A stretch of DNA of 64,000 nucleotides, taken from contig JAIQDT010003543.1 in NCBI GenBank assembly GCA_021521415.1, positions 62,001-126,000 of the forward strand, read 5' to 3'. The stretch comes from Bidens hawaiensis. Its lineage: Eukaryota > Streptophyta > Magnoliopsida > Asterales > Asteraceae. Shown here piece by piece: positions 1 to 10,874 of this stretch; position 1 is the stretch's first letter; each line of letters starts with the position of its first letter. A program made the position numbers and the translations under genes. Below the pieces are notes generated by a model. The model saw only the letters and a list, made by a program, of their open reading frames with translations. It had not been told where the DNA came from and searched no databases.

Positions 1-660
1 AAAGAGAAAACTAAAAACTCTTAAAATCTTCTAAATAACTATTTTTAACTTTTTTTTAAAATTGTTTTTGAAGTTTCTTTTTCTTTTTCCATTATTCTTA
101 TATGTTGTTATTGGTTCAAAAAAAAAAACTTGTCGGTAACCTCGTCGGTATAGTGCGCATATGAATAGTGTGCATTGCATATATGCAAAAGTGTTTGTAT
201 TACATAGAATACAACACTATTACACATATTTGATACACACTATTGTATATATGCAATATAAGACTAATACACACATCGAATACACATTAGTGCGTATGTG
301 TAATACAACATTAACGCACATGTGCACCACATCGACTTTTATTTTATTATTATTATTATTATTATTTTTTCATATAATACAACACTACTACACATATACA
401 ATACACAAATATTGAATATATGCAATAAAACACTATTAAACTCAAAAATACATAGTAATACACATGTGTAATATAACGGTATCGCACAGTAATACGTATG
501 TGCATTACAGCGGGTTTTTTTTTACTTTTTTTATTTTTTTTTTATTTTTCGAGTGAAATATAAGAAAATATAAGAATAATGGATAAAACAGAATTTTGAA
601 AATATTTTTTTATTTTTAATTAAAAATAATTCTTTAGGAGTTTTTAAGTTTTCTTTCAAA
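1..660. repeat. AT-rich intergenic region with irregular short repeats
   Basis: There is no gene-like ORF. Between about 161 and 520 the sequence is an irregular array of short units built on variants of TACACATATG and AATACACAC, interrupted by a TTA-trinucleotide run near 341-366. The ORF across this stretch is low-complexity and has no recognisable domain. Long T and A runs dominate the rest. Confidence 0.5.
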
Positions 661-683
661 AGGTGAGTTTTTTCTTAATCCTC

Positions 684-686
<3 letters not shown>

Positions 687-731
<45 letters not shown>
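687..731. repeat. (AT)n microsatellite
   Basis: Uninterrupted AT dinucleotide repeat of about 22 units. Confidence 0.95.
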
Positions 732-735
<4 letters not shown>

Positions 736-1050
736 GACGCATGATTGATCCTTAATAACTTGACTATCTGATGGTGGCCTCGATATTACAACTTACAACC
801 TTGTCTTACATCATTATCATGGGCATTAGACGAACATAATCGGTTGTTTTTTGTGGAGATTATATGCTTTTATTTAACTAACTAAAATAGCAACTTTTTA
901 ATATATGCATTTACTTTTTACTGGAATCGCGATGATGTATATTAAAACAAAACCGATAACTATCAAGGTGCTAGAATCAATTACAACTACAAGAAACACA
1001 AATGCTCATTAGGCATTGTAGAAATAGAAAGCATTATTACACCAAAAGTT

Positions 1051-1520
1051 CTAAGCAAGATCCGTCCTTACACGGGGTTTGACCTTATCTCCTTGACAAC
1101 ATTGGCTGGGTGGTGATGGTTGAAAATTTTTGCGTTCTACGCTTTCCATAAACACCCCAACCCTTGCACGGGTTTTGACTTTATCTCCTCGACAACATTG
1201 GCTGGGTGGTGATGGTTGAAAACTTTTGCGTTCCATGCTTTCCATAAACACCTCAATGCCCTAGTTAGGATGAGTCGGGTTAATTTCTTTATTGGCTTGA
1301 GTGAGCTTTGTGATTCCAAAAAAGTCGAGTATTTATGAGACGGAGTTTCCTGTTGACCTCGAGATGTTGCACCACACTTTTACTTGGTCCCACATGCTCT
1401 TCACAAAGCAACACGAGACAAGCAGGTGGTCTACCAGCTCCACCGAAGATGGAACACACGATTGTAGCATTCCATTACTACTCCTGCTTCTATTGGCGAA
1501 GGAAAGTGAGAGGCAGGGGT
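1051..1520 (-). mobile_element. LINE (non-LTR retrotransposon) 3' remnant
   Basis: Minus-strand translation gives a degraded zinc-binding domain like the one that follows the reverse transcriptase in plant LINEs (zf-RVT type): a Cys, then VELVDHLLVSCCFVKSMW, then VKVWC. Further along, LWKAWNAKVFNHHHPANVV resembles the usual LINE C-terminal tail. The tail is duplicated in tandem: about 1071-1158 and 1163-1253 are two near-identical copies (each carries TTGGCTGGGTGGTGATGG). There is no intact reverse transcriptase, so this is a dead fragment. The zinc-binding assignment rests on motif spacing only. Confidence 0.55.
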
Positions 1521-1523
1521 GAA

Positions 1524-1540
1524 CCCCCCCCCCCCCCCCC
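1524..1540. repeat. poly-C homopolymer (17 nt)
   Basis: A 17-nt C run, unusual in plant DNA and prone to sequencing length error. Confidence 0.95.
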
Positions 1541-1861
1541 ACACGCAGTAATGTAAAATTTACTCGTTTTAGACTGAAAATTTGAGTCATATTTCGTTCA
1601 AGTTTCGCCACCGACGTTCTTCCCTGGTGATTAAATGTAGAATTAAAAATAGTATTCGACTATCGGCCATACTCGAGTAATTGGTTTGGGTTTTTGGGTT
1701 CTTGAAATCCGGGTCAATTTGCAAAGTCCGGATCCAACTTGATTGACTATTGATTTGAGTTTGAAGTCAAAAGACAAAAGACAAGACAAGAAAGAAAGAA
1801 AAACACGTGACAAAAAGATTCATAAATTATCAAGTACGCGAAGCCAGAGTGAAGATTCGTG
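1541..1861. promoter_or_regulatory. Upstream region of the S28 peptidase gene
   Basis: This stretch lies upstream of the ATG at 1862. A perfect G-box core CACGTG sits at 1804-1809, about 53 bp before the ATG. I see no clear TATA box. Promoter function is inferred from position only. Confidence 0.35.
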
Positions 1862-4800
1862 ATGGTGCCGATTGGGTTTATGCTGATGTTTATCAGTGTT
1901 TGCACAGGTTTATCTACTAGTCGAATACTTGAGCAGATGCAAAGTAATAGCAGTAGCAAGTATCTGACCACAGATGAACTCTGGTTTAATCAGACACTTG
2001 ATCACTTTTCTCCCTTTGTATGACTCACACTACTTACTACTGGCTTTTATCTGTTTTCTGCTTCTAATGATGCTCAATTTGTTACCTAAATGCTTTTAAG
2101 TTAGGGTTTTGTGCGTAATTATTGGTAGCTCTGTTCTTCAGACGGGTTCTTGTCAGTTTCGGGTCGAACCCGCAAACCCATTTATCTTTTTTAAATGTGT
2201 TTAATTTAAGAAATTAAATTGATTGGGTATTTTTTGCGAAAATCTTACTAAAAAGGTATTTGACACCAGATTTTATAATTAAAAATGCAATTGTTTTGTA
2301 TAAATTTGTATTTTTTTTGTATAAGTTTAAATTTAAGTATTATTAATATTATGCTATAAAAAATAAAAGTCTATTGGGTCAAATGGGTCATGTTTGGGTC
2401 AACCCGTAAATACGCCGGGCGTGTTCCGGCTCACATGTCTCATATGATTTTCGGGTTCAGGTTCGTGTTACACCCCATTTAACACCCTTAAGTTTCAGCT
2501 TATTGATTTCATTTTTCATTCTTATTCTAAACTGCTACATTTTAACAGGATCATCGTAACTTTGGACAACGATACTATGAATTCTTGGATGATTTCAGGC
2601 GTCCTGACGGTCCAATCTTCTTAAAGATATGTGGTGAATCTGCATGCAGAGGGATACAAAATGATTATCTCAGTGTATGTTCAAACTGGTTTGACCAAAT
2701 TTCAAGATACATGTGATATTCTTAAAAGCATTTAAATGGTTAATAAGACTAAATAATAAAGTCATAAGTAATTTTTTACAGAATGTTTTAAATTCAAACA
2801 GGTTTTGGCGAAGAAGTTTGGAGCTGCTGTGGTGAGCCTTGAGCATAGGTATTATGGAAAGAGTTCGCCTTTTAAGTCTCTGACTACCAAGAATCTACGG
2901 TTTCTTTCGTCTAAGCAAGCACTGTTTGACTTGGCTGCTTTTCGCCAGTTTTATCAGGTATGTTCCGCATTCGCTTTGTTTCCAAGAGGGCCATACAAAC
3001 ACCACTTATGTGTTATCCAGACACCAGTGACGTGTCATACGGCCCGTATGGCCATACGAGTTGTATAGTAGGGCCTAATCGTACGCGCCATATGATTTTG
3101 TGCCTGACAAAGAAATTGATGTGACCACCGACAAAAATCATACGATCCTTATTACATTTGTCACCCTGTCATAGGATGAAAAACCATATGAGTCGTATGG
3201 TAGGGTGTAAATTGGTCAAACGGGTCGTTTTGATAGTCATGCGGGTCGTATCTTGTGGTGAAAAAGGTCATACGGGTCATGTGAGGGCCAAATCATACAG
3301 CCCGTATGATCTTTTGCATGACATAGAAATGACGGATGTGACCACCGACGAGAGTCATACAGGCCGCATGATCTATTTCATCTCATCATACGACCCACGT
3401 GACATCATTCTGCCCGTATGATAGAACAGAAAAGGTCGTACGAGCCATATGGTAGGGAGAAAAGTGGTCAAACATGTCGTTTTGATGGTCATACGGGCAG
3501 GCAAGCTGATTAAAAGATCTGATAGGAAAGACTAGCGGTTTATCACAAATAATGTTCATGATCATGTAGGAATCCTTAAACTTGAAACTCAACCGAACGA
3601 ATGTCGATAATCCGTGGTTTGTTTTTGGCGTTTCTTATTCTGGAGCTCTCAGTGCATGGTTTCGTTTGAAGTTCCCTCATCTGACATGTGGCAGTCTTGC
3701 AAGTTCCGGTGTGGTTCTTGCTGTTTACAACTTCGCTGAATTTGATCAGCAGGTGATGCAATGTATTTTATTCAATATGTTTTGTCTTATTTTTCTGGTA
3801 TTTATACCAACAAATTTGTGATTAAGGCAGGTTGGTGAGTCTGCAGGACCTGAATGTAAAGGTGCATTACAGGAAGTTACTAAACTTGTTGAAGAAAAGC
3901 TTGCATCAAATGCTAAAACACTAAAAGCCACATTTGGTGCTACCGAGGTATAGAAAACTAACATTTTCGTTAAACTGTGCTGTATTGTTTTGGGTTCCCG
4001 GGGCCGGGGGGGGGGGGGGGGGGTGGAAACACTTGGATTTAACTTTTAATGCTAATGAAGTAACGAGCCACTGTTATGTTTCCTTGCAGCTAAAAATAGA
4101 TGGAGACTTTTTGTATTTTCTAGCAGATGCTGCAGCTGAAGCTGTAAGTTTGTTTCCCGTGTGTCTTGTTTATTCGGTGGTGTATATAATGTTTTGTCAT
4201 AGCTCACATTATAGGGCATAGGTGGCAAATGGGAGGTGCAGGTTGGTTGGCTAACAGGTCAAAACGGGTAATTTTTGTATGGGTCGAAATGAAACGCTTT
4301 TGTAAATAATATATATATATATATAAGAAAACGTAATTTACTCTAAATTATATGTTTACGATTTTAAGATGCCAATCTAATCTGTCGAATAAAATGATTT
4401 AAGAGGTTTATGATTTAAATACACTCTTGGGCGACTTTTGACTTGTTTGACACACATTTGGTGTGTTTCTTTTTAAGCTAATCTTAATTTTTAATAAATC
4501 TACTTTAGCTGACATGATATCTATATATATTTGGTAGTTTCAGTATGGGTATCACGATAGAATTTGCACCCCGATGATAGAAGCTAAGAAGGCCGGAGAT
4601 GATCTAGTGGTAATCCCATGTCTCTTTGAATTTCTTTTCTAGACTCCTGTTTCTCTTAGGGTATGTTTGGTTGGAGGTAATGGAATGAGGGGGGAATGGA
4701 ATGGAAGAAGGAATGGAATGGACAAGGGAATGAAATGGATCATTACCATTCCATTTTCTTGTTTGGTTAACCTATGGGAATAAAATCAATTATTCATTTT

Positions 4801-6897
4801 TATTGTTCGGTATCCAAAAAAAAATGTAGAAATGAAATAGAAACAATAAAAGCACTCATATCTCAAAATACTTTTTAACCCAAAAAAAAAAAAACTTACA
4901 ATGGCGACGGGGGTAACTCCGTGACGAAAATGGTGGTGGCGGTGGTGATGGTGGTGGCGGCGGCGGTGGTGGTGTCGATGGTAGTGGTGGTGGTGGTGTT
5001 GAGAAAGTAGGGTGAAGGAGGAATGGAATGAAAAAAAAGAAGGGGGGGGGTGGGAAGGAATGGTTTTGATGGAATGGGATTCCATGTGTAATGGATGATT
5101 CCATTCCATTGAGCAACCAAACACCACATTTTTCATTCCCACGTAATGAATCATTCCATTCCTACTGTTATTCCTGCATACCAAACGCTACCTTAGGGTC
5201 TGTTTGGTATGGGGTAATGGAATGAATGAAGGAATGGAATGGACGTGGTAATGGAATGGACAAAGAAATGAAATAGATCATTACCATTCCATTGTCATGT
5301 ACTCATGTTTGGTTACCATATAGGAATGAAATGATTCTTCACTTTATTAGTATTATTACTATTAGTAATAATAATAAATAGTAAATAATAATACTAATAA
5401 TAATATTATAATTATAATTAATTCCTAATTAATATTATTATTATTAAATAATAATAACTAATAAATAATATAAATAATAATAATATAAATATTCATAATA
5501 ACTAATTTTTTAGACCCGCACATTACAACGAGATTATTTAATTTAACCAGATAAAGTAAAACGCTGAATCACGCATGCACTTTGTGAAATGCTAACTTAC
5601 CAAATTATGCAAAACAATAATAATAATAATAATAATAATATAGTATAACATTGATAATATAACAATAATTATAATATAACATTGATATAATAACAATAAT
5701 AACGATGAGTATTATTATTATTATTATTATTCCATTCCTTCAAAACACCACTCCTTAAAGGAATGAAAATCCTATAAATGGAAGGACTTTCATTCCTTAA
5801 GGAATAATCCATTCCATTAACATATGACAACCAAACATGTTTTAATTCATTCCCTTGGAATGATTCATTCCATTCCATCTTCCATTCATTCATACCAAAC
5901 ACTACCTTATAATCTTTAACTAAAAAAATCTTTATGCAGAATGCGTATGCAAAATACGTAAAGGAATTTTATGTTGAAAGTTTTGGTGTTGAAGTTGAAG
6001 AATATAACCAAGAAAGCCTAAAAAGCACCACCCAGAGTGACCTGGCTAGTGATCGATTATGGTGGTTCCAAGTTTGTACTGAAGTTGCATATTTCCAAGT
6101 GGCACCTGCAAACGATAGCATTCGGTCTTCAAAAGTCAACACAAGGCATATACATTATTTTCAAGTTTCTTAATTATTACAGCATATGCCGTTGGTCTAT
6201 TATTTGTTCTAATTTGATTGTGATTTGTGGCAGGTACCATTTGGATCTATGCAAAAATGTATTTGGAGAGGGCGTTTATCCGGCTGTTGATGATACAAAT
6301 CTGTACTATGGGGGCACAGACATTGCCGGTATACGCACTTTAATTTCAGTGTTTTCTTTTCTTGGTGGAGTTATTATGTTAAAGGGTATTTTGGGCATTT
6401 GACTCAACTGGTCAAAATCTAATGTTGCAACATGTACATCCAGGATCAAAAATAGTTTTTACAAATGGATCACAAGATCCATGGCGACGCGCGTCCAAGC
6501 AGGTGTCGTCTCCAAGTAGTAAGTCGCCAGCACTAATATTTAACGGAGTTGTCTTTCATTTTCCTACCACTAAACTTGTTTCTATATCTGTAGTGCCATC
6601 CTATCTAATCACATGTGATAATTGTGGTCATGGAAGTGATCTAAGAGGATGCCCACAGTCTCCTTCAAATCCTGAAGGTCGGTATATTTTGGGCATGAAT
6701 AATAAATAAAATTTGCATCCATCAGTTTAAACCTTTTTGGGACAAACTGTGATCAAATTTCTTAAAAATCATATATTGCAGGGAACTCTGAAAACTGCAG
6801 CTCACCCGATGCGGTTAACAAAGTAAGACAAAAGATGATAGAGCATATAGACTTATGGCTGTCTCAGTGTCAAGCTGATAACAGGTGGTCAAGTTAA
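1862..6897 (+). CDS. S28-family serine peptidase (EDA2/thymus-specific serine protease-like), 479 aa
   Basis: Twelve coding exons: 1862-2017, 2549-2674, 2802-2957, 3570-3752, 3831-3947, 4090-4143, 4538-4609, 5940-6145, 6234-6328, 6444-6518, 6594-6677, 6782-6897. They join in frame to exactly 480 codons. The protein resembles plant S28 serine carboxypeptidases, which cleave after proline and act in the secretory or extracytoplasmic space. A hydrophobic N-terminus (IGFMLMFISVCTG) looks like a signal peptide. The predicted triad is Ser170 in GVSYSG, Asp400 in NGSQDPW and His426 in NCGHGSDL; SLEHRYYG is another family hallmark. The intron after 6145 begins with GC, not GT, and the frame and family continuity (NTR|YHLDLC) require it. 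Exon 7 could start at 4538 or 4544; 4538 keeps the conserved QY. Intron 7 holds two MITEs and intron 3 a palindromic repeat array. No disabling mutation is seen. Confidence 0.92.
3030..3510. repeat. Array of CATACGG...CCGTATG near-palindromes in intron 3
   Basis: About ten diverged copies of short near-palindromes such as CATACGGCCCGTATG and CATACGGGTCGTATG lie at roughly 30-60 bp spacing, interspersed with repeats of GACCACCGACRA. Each could fold into a short hairpin. I cannot assign it to a known element, and no clear terminal inverted repeat or target duplication was found. Confidence 0.6.
4006..4023. repeat. poly-G homopolymer (18 nt)
   Basis: An 18-nt G run inside intron 5 of the S28 peptidase gene. 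It does not affect the coding frame. Confidence 0.95.
4659..5192. mobile_element. Tourist-like (PIF/Harbinger) MITE, copy 1
   Basis: The left end starts GGGTATGTTTGGT and the right end is ATACCAAACGCTACC. The element is flanked by TTA at 4656-4658 and TTA at 5193-5195, the 3-bp duplication typical of PIF/Harbinger MITEs. Subterminal GGAATGGAATGG / CCATTCCATT repeats form extended inverted repeats. A GGTGGT-rich patch lies at about 4927-5000. There is no transposase. It sits in intron 7 of the S28 gene. Confidence 0.75.
5196..5906. mobile_element. Tourist-like (PIF/Harbinger) MITE, copy 2
   Basis: The ends GGGTCTGTTTGGTATG and CATACCAAACACTACC are inverted repeats. TTA flanks both sides, and the left TTA (5193-5195) is shared with copy 1. 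The interior is very rich in TAA/TTA, and subterminal GGAATGGAATG motifs match copy 1, so the two belong to one family. Confidence 0.78.
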
Positions 6898-7267
6898 CAT
6901 GTAATTGCATCACTTTCTTTAGATCTGCTATAGTTTATAATGTTATTAAAATTAGACATACAATGTATAGGACCTTCGTTGTTTCATAAGCTGTCTTTTT
7001 TTCTTTTAAGTTTTTCTTTATGTGTAGTATGATATTAGTGTCTTGTCTCAGGCGACACGAAATCATGCCTAAGATAACTATTTTGTTGCATAATTAGGAA
7101 AAAGGCATATTATAGATTTCTCTTGAAACTACAAGATATGAATCTCATTATCATCAATATCATGAAAAACTTATAGAAATGCTAGAAGTAGATATGCTAT
7201 GAGCAAAAGTAACAGTCTCATGGGCTGATGACATTAACACATATTCGTGATAAATTTTTTTAATAAC
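6898..7267. other. Intergenic space between convergent genes
   Basis: Presumed 3' UTRs and terminators of the S28 peptidase gene (+) and the aldolase gene (-). No ORF, repeat or clear polyadenylation motif stands out. Confidence 0.4.
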
Positions 7268-9296
7268 TTAGTAGACATAGCCCTTAACAAACAATTCCTT
7301 TTTAGCCTCCTCGGATTCACCCTCGCCGGTGTATTTCCCAAGCTGAGCCAGTGAGTTGGCACTAGCCCGAAGGAGCAACGCGTCCTGAGCCGCCTTCACA
7401 TTCTCGGGCCTTCCTCCCCATGTCTTCAGGCAAGTGTTCTGAAGAGCCCGCGCGTATGAAAATGACACGTGCCATGGGTTCGGGCTCTGGTTCATTGCAT
7501 TCAAGTTGAGTGTAGCCTCCACCTCAGATTGCCCACCTGACAAAAACTGCATTCGAATCGATTTTTAGTACAAATCAAAACGAGCCAGGCCGGGCTGAGT
7601 TGGCCCGTTTTTTTGACCTTTTTTTTTCTTTTTTTCTTTTTTTTTTTTGTAAGTTGTTAATGGTTAGGATACTTGCCATGATTCCGGGAACCGCCGGTGG
7701 GATTCTTTTCTTAAGAAGGCTGAGAGTGTAAGAAGCAACTTTCTCGGGTGTGGCCCGTTCTTTGCAATCAGCTCCGGGTGTAACCATGCTCGGTTTCAAA
7801 AGGATGCCTTCAAACAAAACATTGTTCTCGGCCAAGTAGAAGAACACTTCAGCCCACACCTTTTGTGCAACCTCAAAGGTCCTGTCAATTCCATGCTCTC
7901 CATCAAGCAAGATCTCGGGCTCAACAATCGGGACCAGACCGTTGTCCTACAAACCACACAATTTCAGACCTTGAACCACATCTAACCATAGTTTATCAGT
8001 TGCTTTATTACCTGAGAAATAGCGGCGTAACGGGCCAGACCCCAAGCTGCTTCCTTGACAGCAAGTGCTGACGGGCCGTTAGGAATGCTCACAACTGTAC
8101 GCCTACATGATTTAGAAACTGAATTAGCGGTTGTGAGTCCGGCCAATTTTTCAACAGGTGATTTGGGTTGTGTTTAAACGGAACGGGTCGGACTAATAAA
8201 AGTCCACCCAAATGGAACGGGCCACATAGGTTTAACGGGTTGAAAGTAGTCCAAAGTGTGTATCTAATGCATATAACCTCCTAAAGATGTTTTTTTAATT
8301 ATATGTAACACAAATAATATATAAAACGTTCAATGATTGCGGGTCAAGCGGACCCGGCCCGTTTGGATTTCAACCTGTATTGGCCCGTTAACTAAAATAT
8401 CCAACAACATGCATAAAAAGTGGTTGCAGGTCAAGCAAACCCGGCCTGTTTGGATTTCAACCTGTATTGGCCCGTTAACTGACTAGCCTATCATTAACTA
8501 ATAACTATATGGATTTACCATTTGGCGAAGCGGGCCCCTTGCTGGTAGTAAGCAGCGGAACGGGAGGCGAGTCCATCAAGACCTTGGCACCATGACTCGT
8601 CATTAGAACCAGCCAACGGGACCAGACCCTGTAAAACACAAACCTTCAGTTAGCCACTTAGTTAAAGAGCCTAGTACATACGTGATATGTCTTTTCTAGG
8701 TTGTAGAATAATAATGTTAAATGTGCGACCCATAGACGTATGTCGAGCCGAGTCGAGTCTAGATGCATTACCTTGTCAACCTTGATACCGGGAACAATCC
8801 CCTGTTCCACAAGGAGATCTACAATCTTCTTCCCATCGACCGTGGATTGGTACAAAGTCTCCTCAAATAAGATGGCACCCGAGATGTAATTGCCTAGACC
8901 CGGTGCACTAACCAGGAGGGTCCGGTAAGCTTGACGGTTAGCTTCGGTGTTCTCTAGACCGATAGAGGCCAACCGCTTTCCGCATGTGGCGTTTGACTCG
9001 TCCATGGCCAGGATTCCCCGGCCCGGGGAGGCTACGGTTTTCTGCATAAACATATTCACTCATTACAAATATGTTTTCGGACCGAGCATGCATAAGTATA
9101 AACAATAAACATATTATAAAACATGTACCGCGGTTTTGACGAGCTCATCAGCGTATGAACTTGCATGGACGGTGAGTGGGGTTGCGTTGAAGCGGACGGT
9201 GGAGACGGGGGCTTGGCGGAGGGACTGACCCTTGACCCAGTCAGACTTATCAAGAATGGTTGCTGGAGATGGTTTGAAGAGAGAAGCTGAGGCCAT
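7268..9296 (-). CDS. FBA: Fructose-bisphosphate aldolase, class I, chloroplastic, 395 aa
   Basis: Six exons in transcript order: 9296-9129, 9041-8772, 8628-8519, 8102-8012, 7946-7677, 7546-7268. They join to 396 codons including the stop. The enzyme interconverts fructose-1,6-bisphosphate with DHAP and glyceraldehyde-3-phosphate, and sedoheptulose-1,7-bisphosphate, in the Calvin cycle of the plastid stroma. The first ~46 residues, rich in Ser/Ala and basic residues, form the transit peptide. [10 protein letters not shown], the Schiff-base site [10 protein letters not shown] (Lys264) and the C-terminal tyrosine (KGYVY) are class I hallmarks, and the length matches plastid FBAs. The start is the ATG of MASASLF; an in-frame upstream TTG is not a start. 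The donor of the last intron is ATG|GCAAGT, a GC-AG intron. No disabling mutation is seen. Confidence 0.96.
8340..8480. repeat. Direct duplication in an aldolase intron
   Basis: A ~50-bp segment (GGTCAAGCGGACCCGGCCCG then TTTGGATTTCAACC) occurs at about 8342-8393 and again, slightly diverged, at about 8428-8480, within the intron between exons 3 and 4. Confidence 0.7.
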
Positions 9297-9369
9297 GATT
9301 GGTTTTGGTTTCAACTTCTATCCTTTGGAGTATATTAAGCACCACTCATTATGTCTTTGGGTTCACTGG

Positions 9370-9470
9370 CTTTATACTTCTACTTGTGACACTGCTGATA
9401 TGCTTTTAGAGGCCAGCATCTGCTGGCCAATAGGAGGCTGCCATGTGGGATGATAACTCTGCTCACGTGG
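9370..9470 (-). promoter_or_regulatory. Aldolase promoter: TATA box, CCAAT box, I-box-like motif and G-box
   Basis: Going upstream on the minus strand from the ATG at 9296: a TATAAAG box at 9376-9370, a CCAAT box at 9428-9432 (plus orientation), GATAA at 9453-9457 and a perfect CACGTG G-box at 9465-9470. A G-box with a GATAA-type I-box close together is typical of light-responsive photosynthesis genes. The motifs are seen directly; light regulation is inferred. Confidence 0.55.
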
Positions 9471-9759
9471 CAGTGGGAATTGGGCACAGATGATATTTGA
9501 TGAAGGGACGAAATCTGCCCCATGTGAGAAGTTATATTTGCCGTTAATTGAACGTGTGGTTTAGACCTTAGAATGACTACATTAATGGTCGCTGAGCTTA
9601 TGTTTATGTTACTTTCGATTTGTTTTTTCACTTTTGTTTTTAAGCTAATTATATTATGTGGACGGTATCAATGGCAAGGTTGTACCGCGGCTTTAACAAG
9701 TCACGCAAATAATGTAACTAAAAGTGTTACGATCGAGTGAATAATGTAACTAGTGTGGG

Positions 9760-10154
9760 GTGTAAACGAGCCAAGCCGCTTGTAATTCAGTTGAGATTGG
9801 CACGTTAAAAACTAAGCTTAAATAGTCCAAGCTTTAGTCTAAATAAAGGTTTGTTTAATAAAAGAACCTGGGCCCAAGCTTTACTTTTCGAGCTCGAAAC
9901 GGCTCGTGAGTTATTATTCATATATTTATATTGTAATAATATTATACAAAAAAATTATGATAATAACTAAACAATACATATTATGTTACATGTAAAAGTT
10001 ACAATTACAAATATATATAAAAAATAATTATAAATGTCTTTAAATTAATTAATAAATTTAAACAAGTTAAACCCGATCCCAGCTTGAGCTAAAAAACCTA
10101 CTTACGAGCCAAACTCGAACCTAAGCAAGCTCGACTCGGCTTGTTACACCCTTA
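9760..10154. mobile_element. Small non-autonomous hAT-type element
   Basis: The left end reads GTGTAAACGAGCCAAGCC and the right end GGCTTGTTACACCCTTA, imperfect inverted repeats. The 8-bp sequence AGTGTGGG flanks both sides (9752-9759 and 10155-10162), as expected for a hAT target duplication. There is no coding capacity, and the left terminus looks a few bases short. Confidence 0.55.
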
Positions 10155-10162
10155 AGTGTGGG

Positions 10163-10874
10163 ATGTAAATCAAACTTTCAAAAAACCGAAACCAAAAGTG
10201 TATAACCGTATATAACCTTACCATAAATATCATTTATCCAATTAAGTATGTAATTAACTCAATTTCTTTTACTGTATGAATCTTCTTACTATATGTTTTT
10301 TGTAAATATTTAAATAAATTTCGTACCATTTAAAAGATACACAAAATAATATGAAGTTCAATTTTTACAATTTTTAATTTTTAAAGTACTAACAAAGAAA
10401 AAATAGCAAAAGATATAGAAAACCAATTGCATTTTAACGCTTTTTTATGCTGTAGAAACTTTGCATCAAGATATAAACTAGTGCATATTATAAGACCCCA
10501 AAAAAACAAACCATCAAACCAAACCGCATTATCCTTCCAAAAAACTAGCATCACTGACGGATGAAACCGTGGTGGTGGTGGTGGTCAGATTAGTAGGCGG
10601 TTTAACGTGATACCAATGGACATGAATCCACCACTTTTATGAAGATGATTTTGACACGTTAAAGCTTAGTGGTGTAAACAAATCATTACAGATCATAAAT
10701 CATGACGAGGAAGCCAAAAACAGTTTAAACAATAAGTCACGGGTGTAATGTCATGAAATCCCTTGTACCACATCTTAAAGGCAACAAAATAACCGTAAAG
10801 CTGACCTCTGTAACAACGCTACCACCTTAAAGAACAAAATTTTGGAATTCACTTGAAACAAACAGTTGATTCTG
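10163..10874. other. Gene-free stretch
   Basis: AT-rich. It includes the presumed 3' UTR of the CPP1-like gene. I see no ORF, element ends or RNA gene. Confidence 0.4.

Noticed and set aside
161..415. 84-codon ORF at the window start
   Set aside because: Tyr/Thr/His-rich product of short ACACATATG repeats; no gene context.
4786..5184. Three overlapping minus-strand ORFs with His/Pro/Thr runs
   Set aside because: They come from GGTGGT trinucleotide repeats inside a Tourist-like MITE, read in three frames; no domain.
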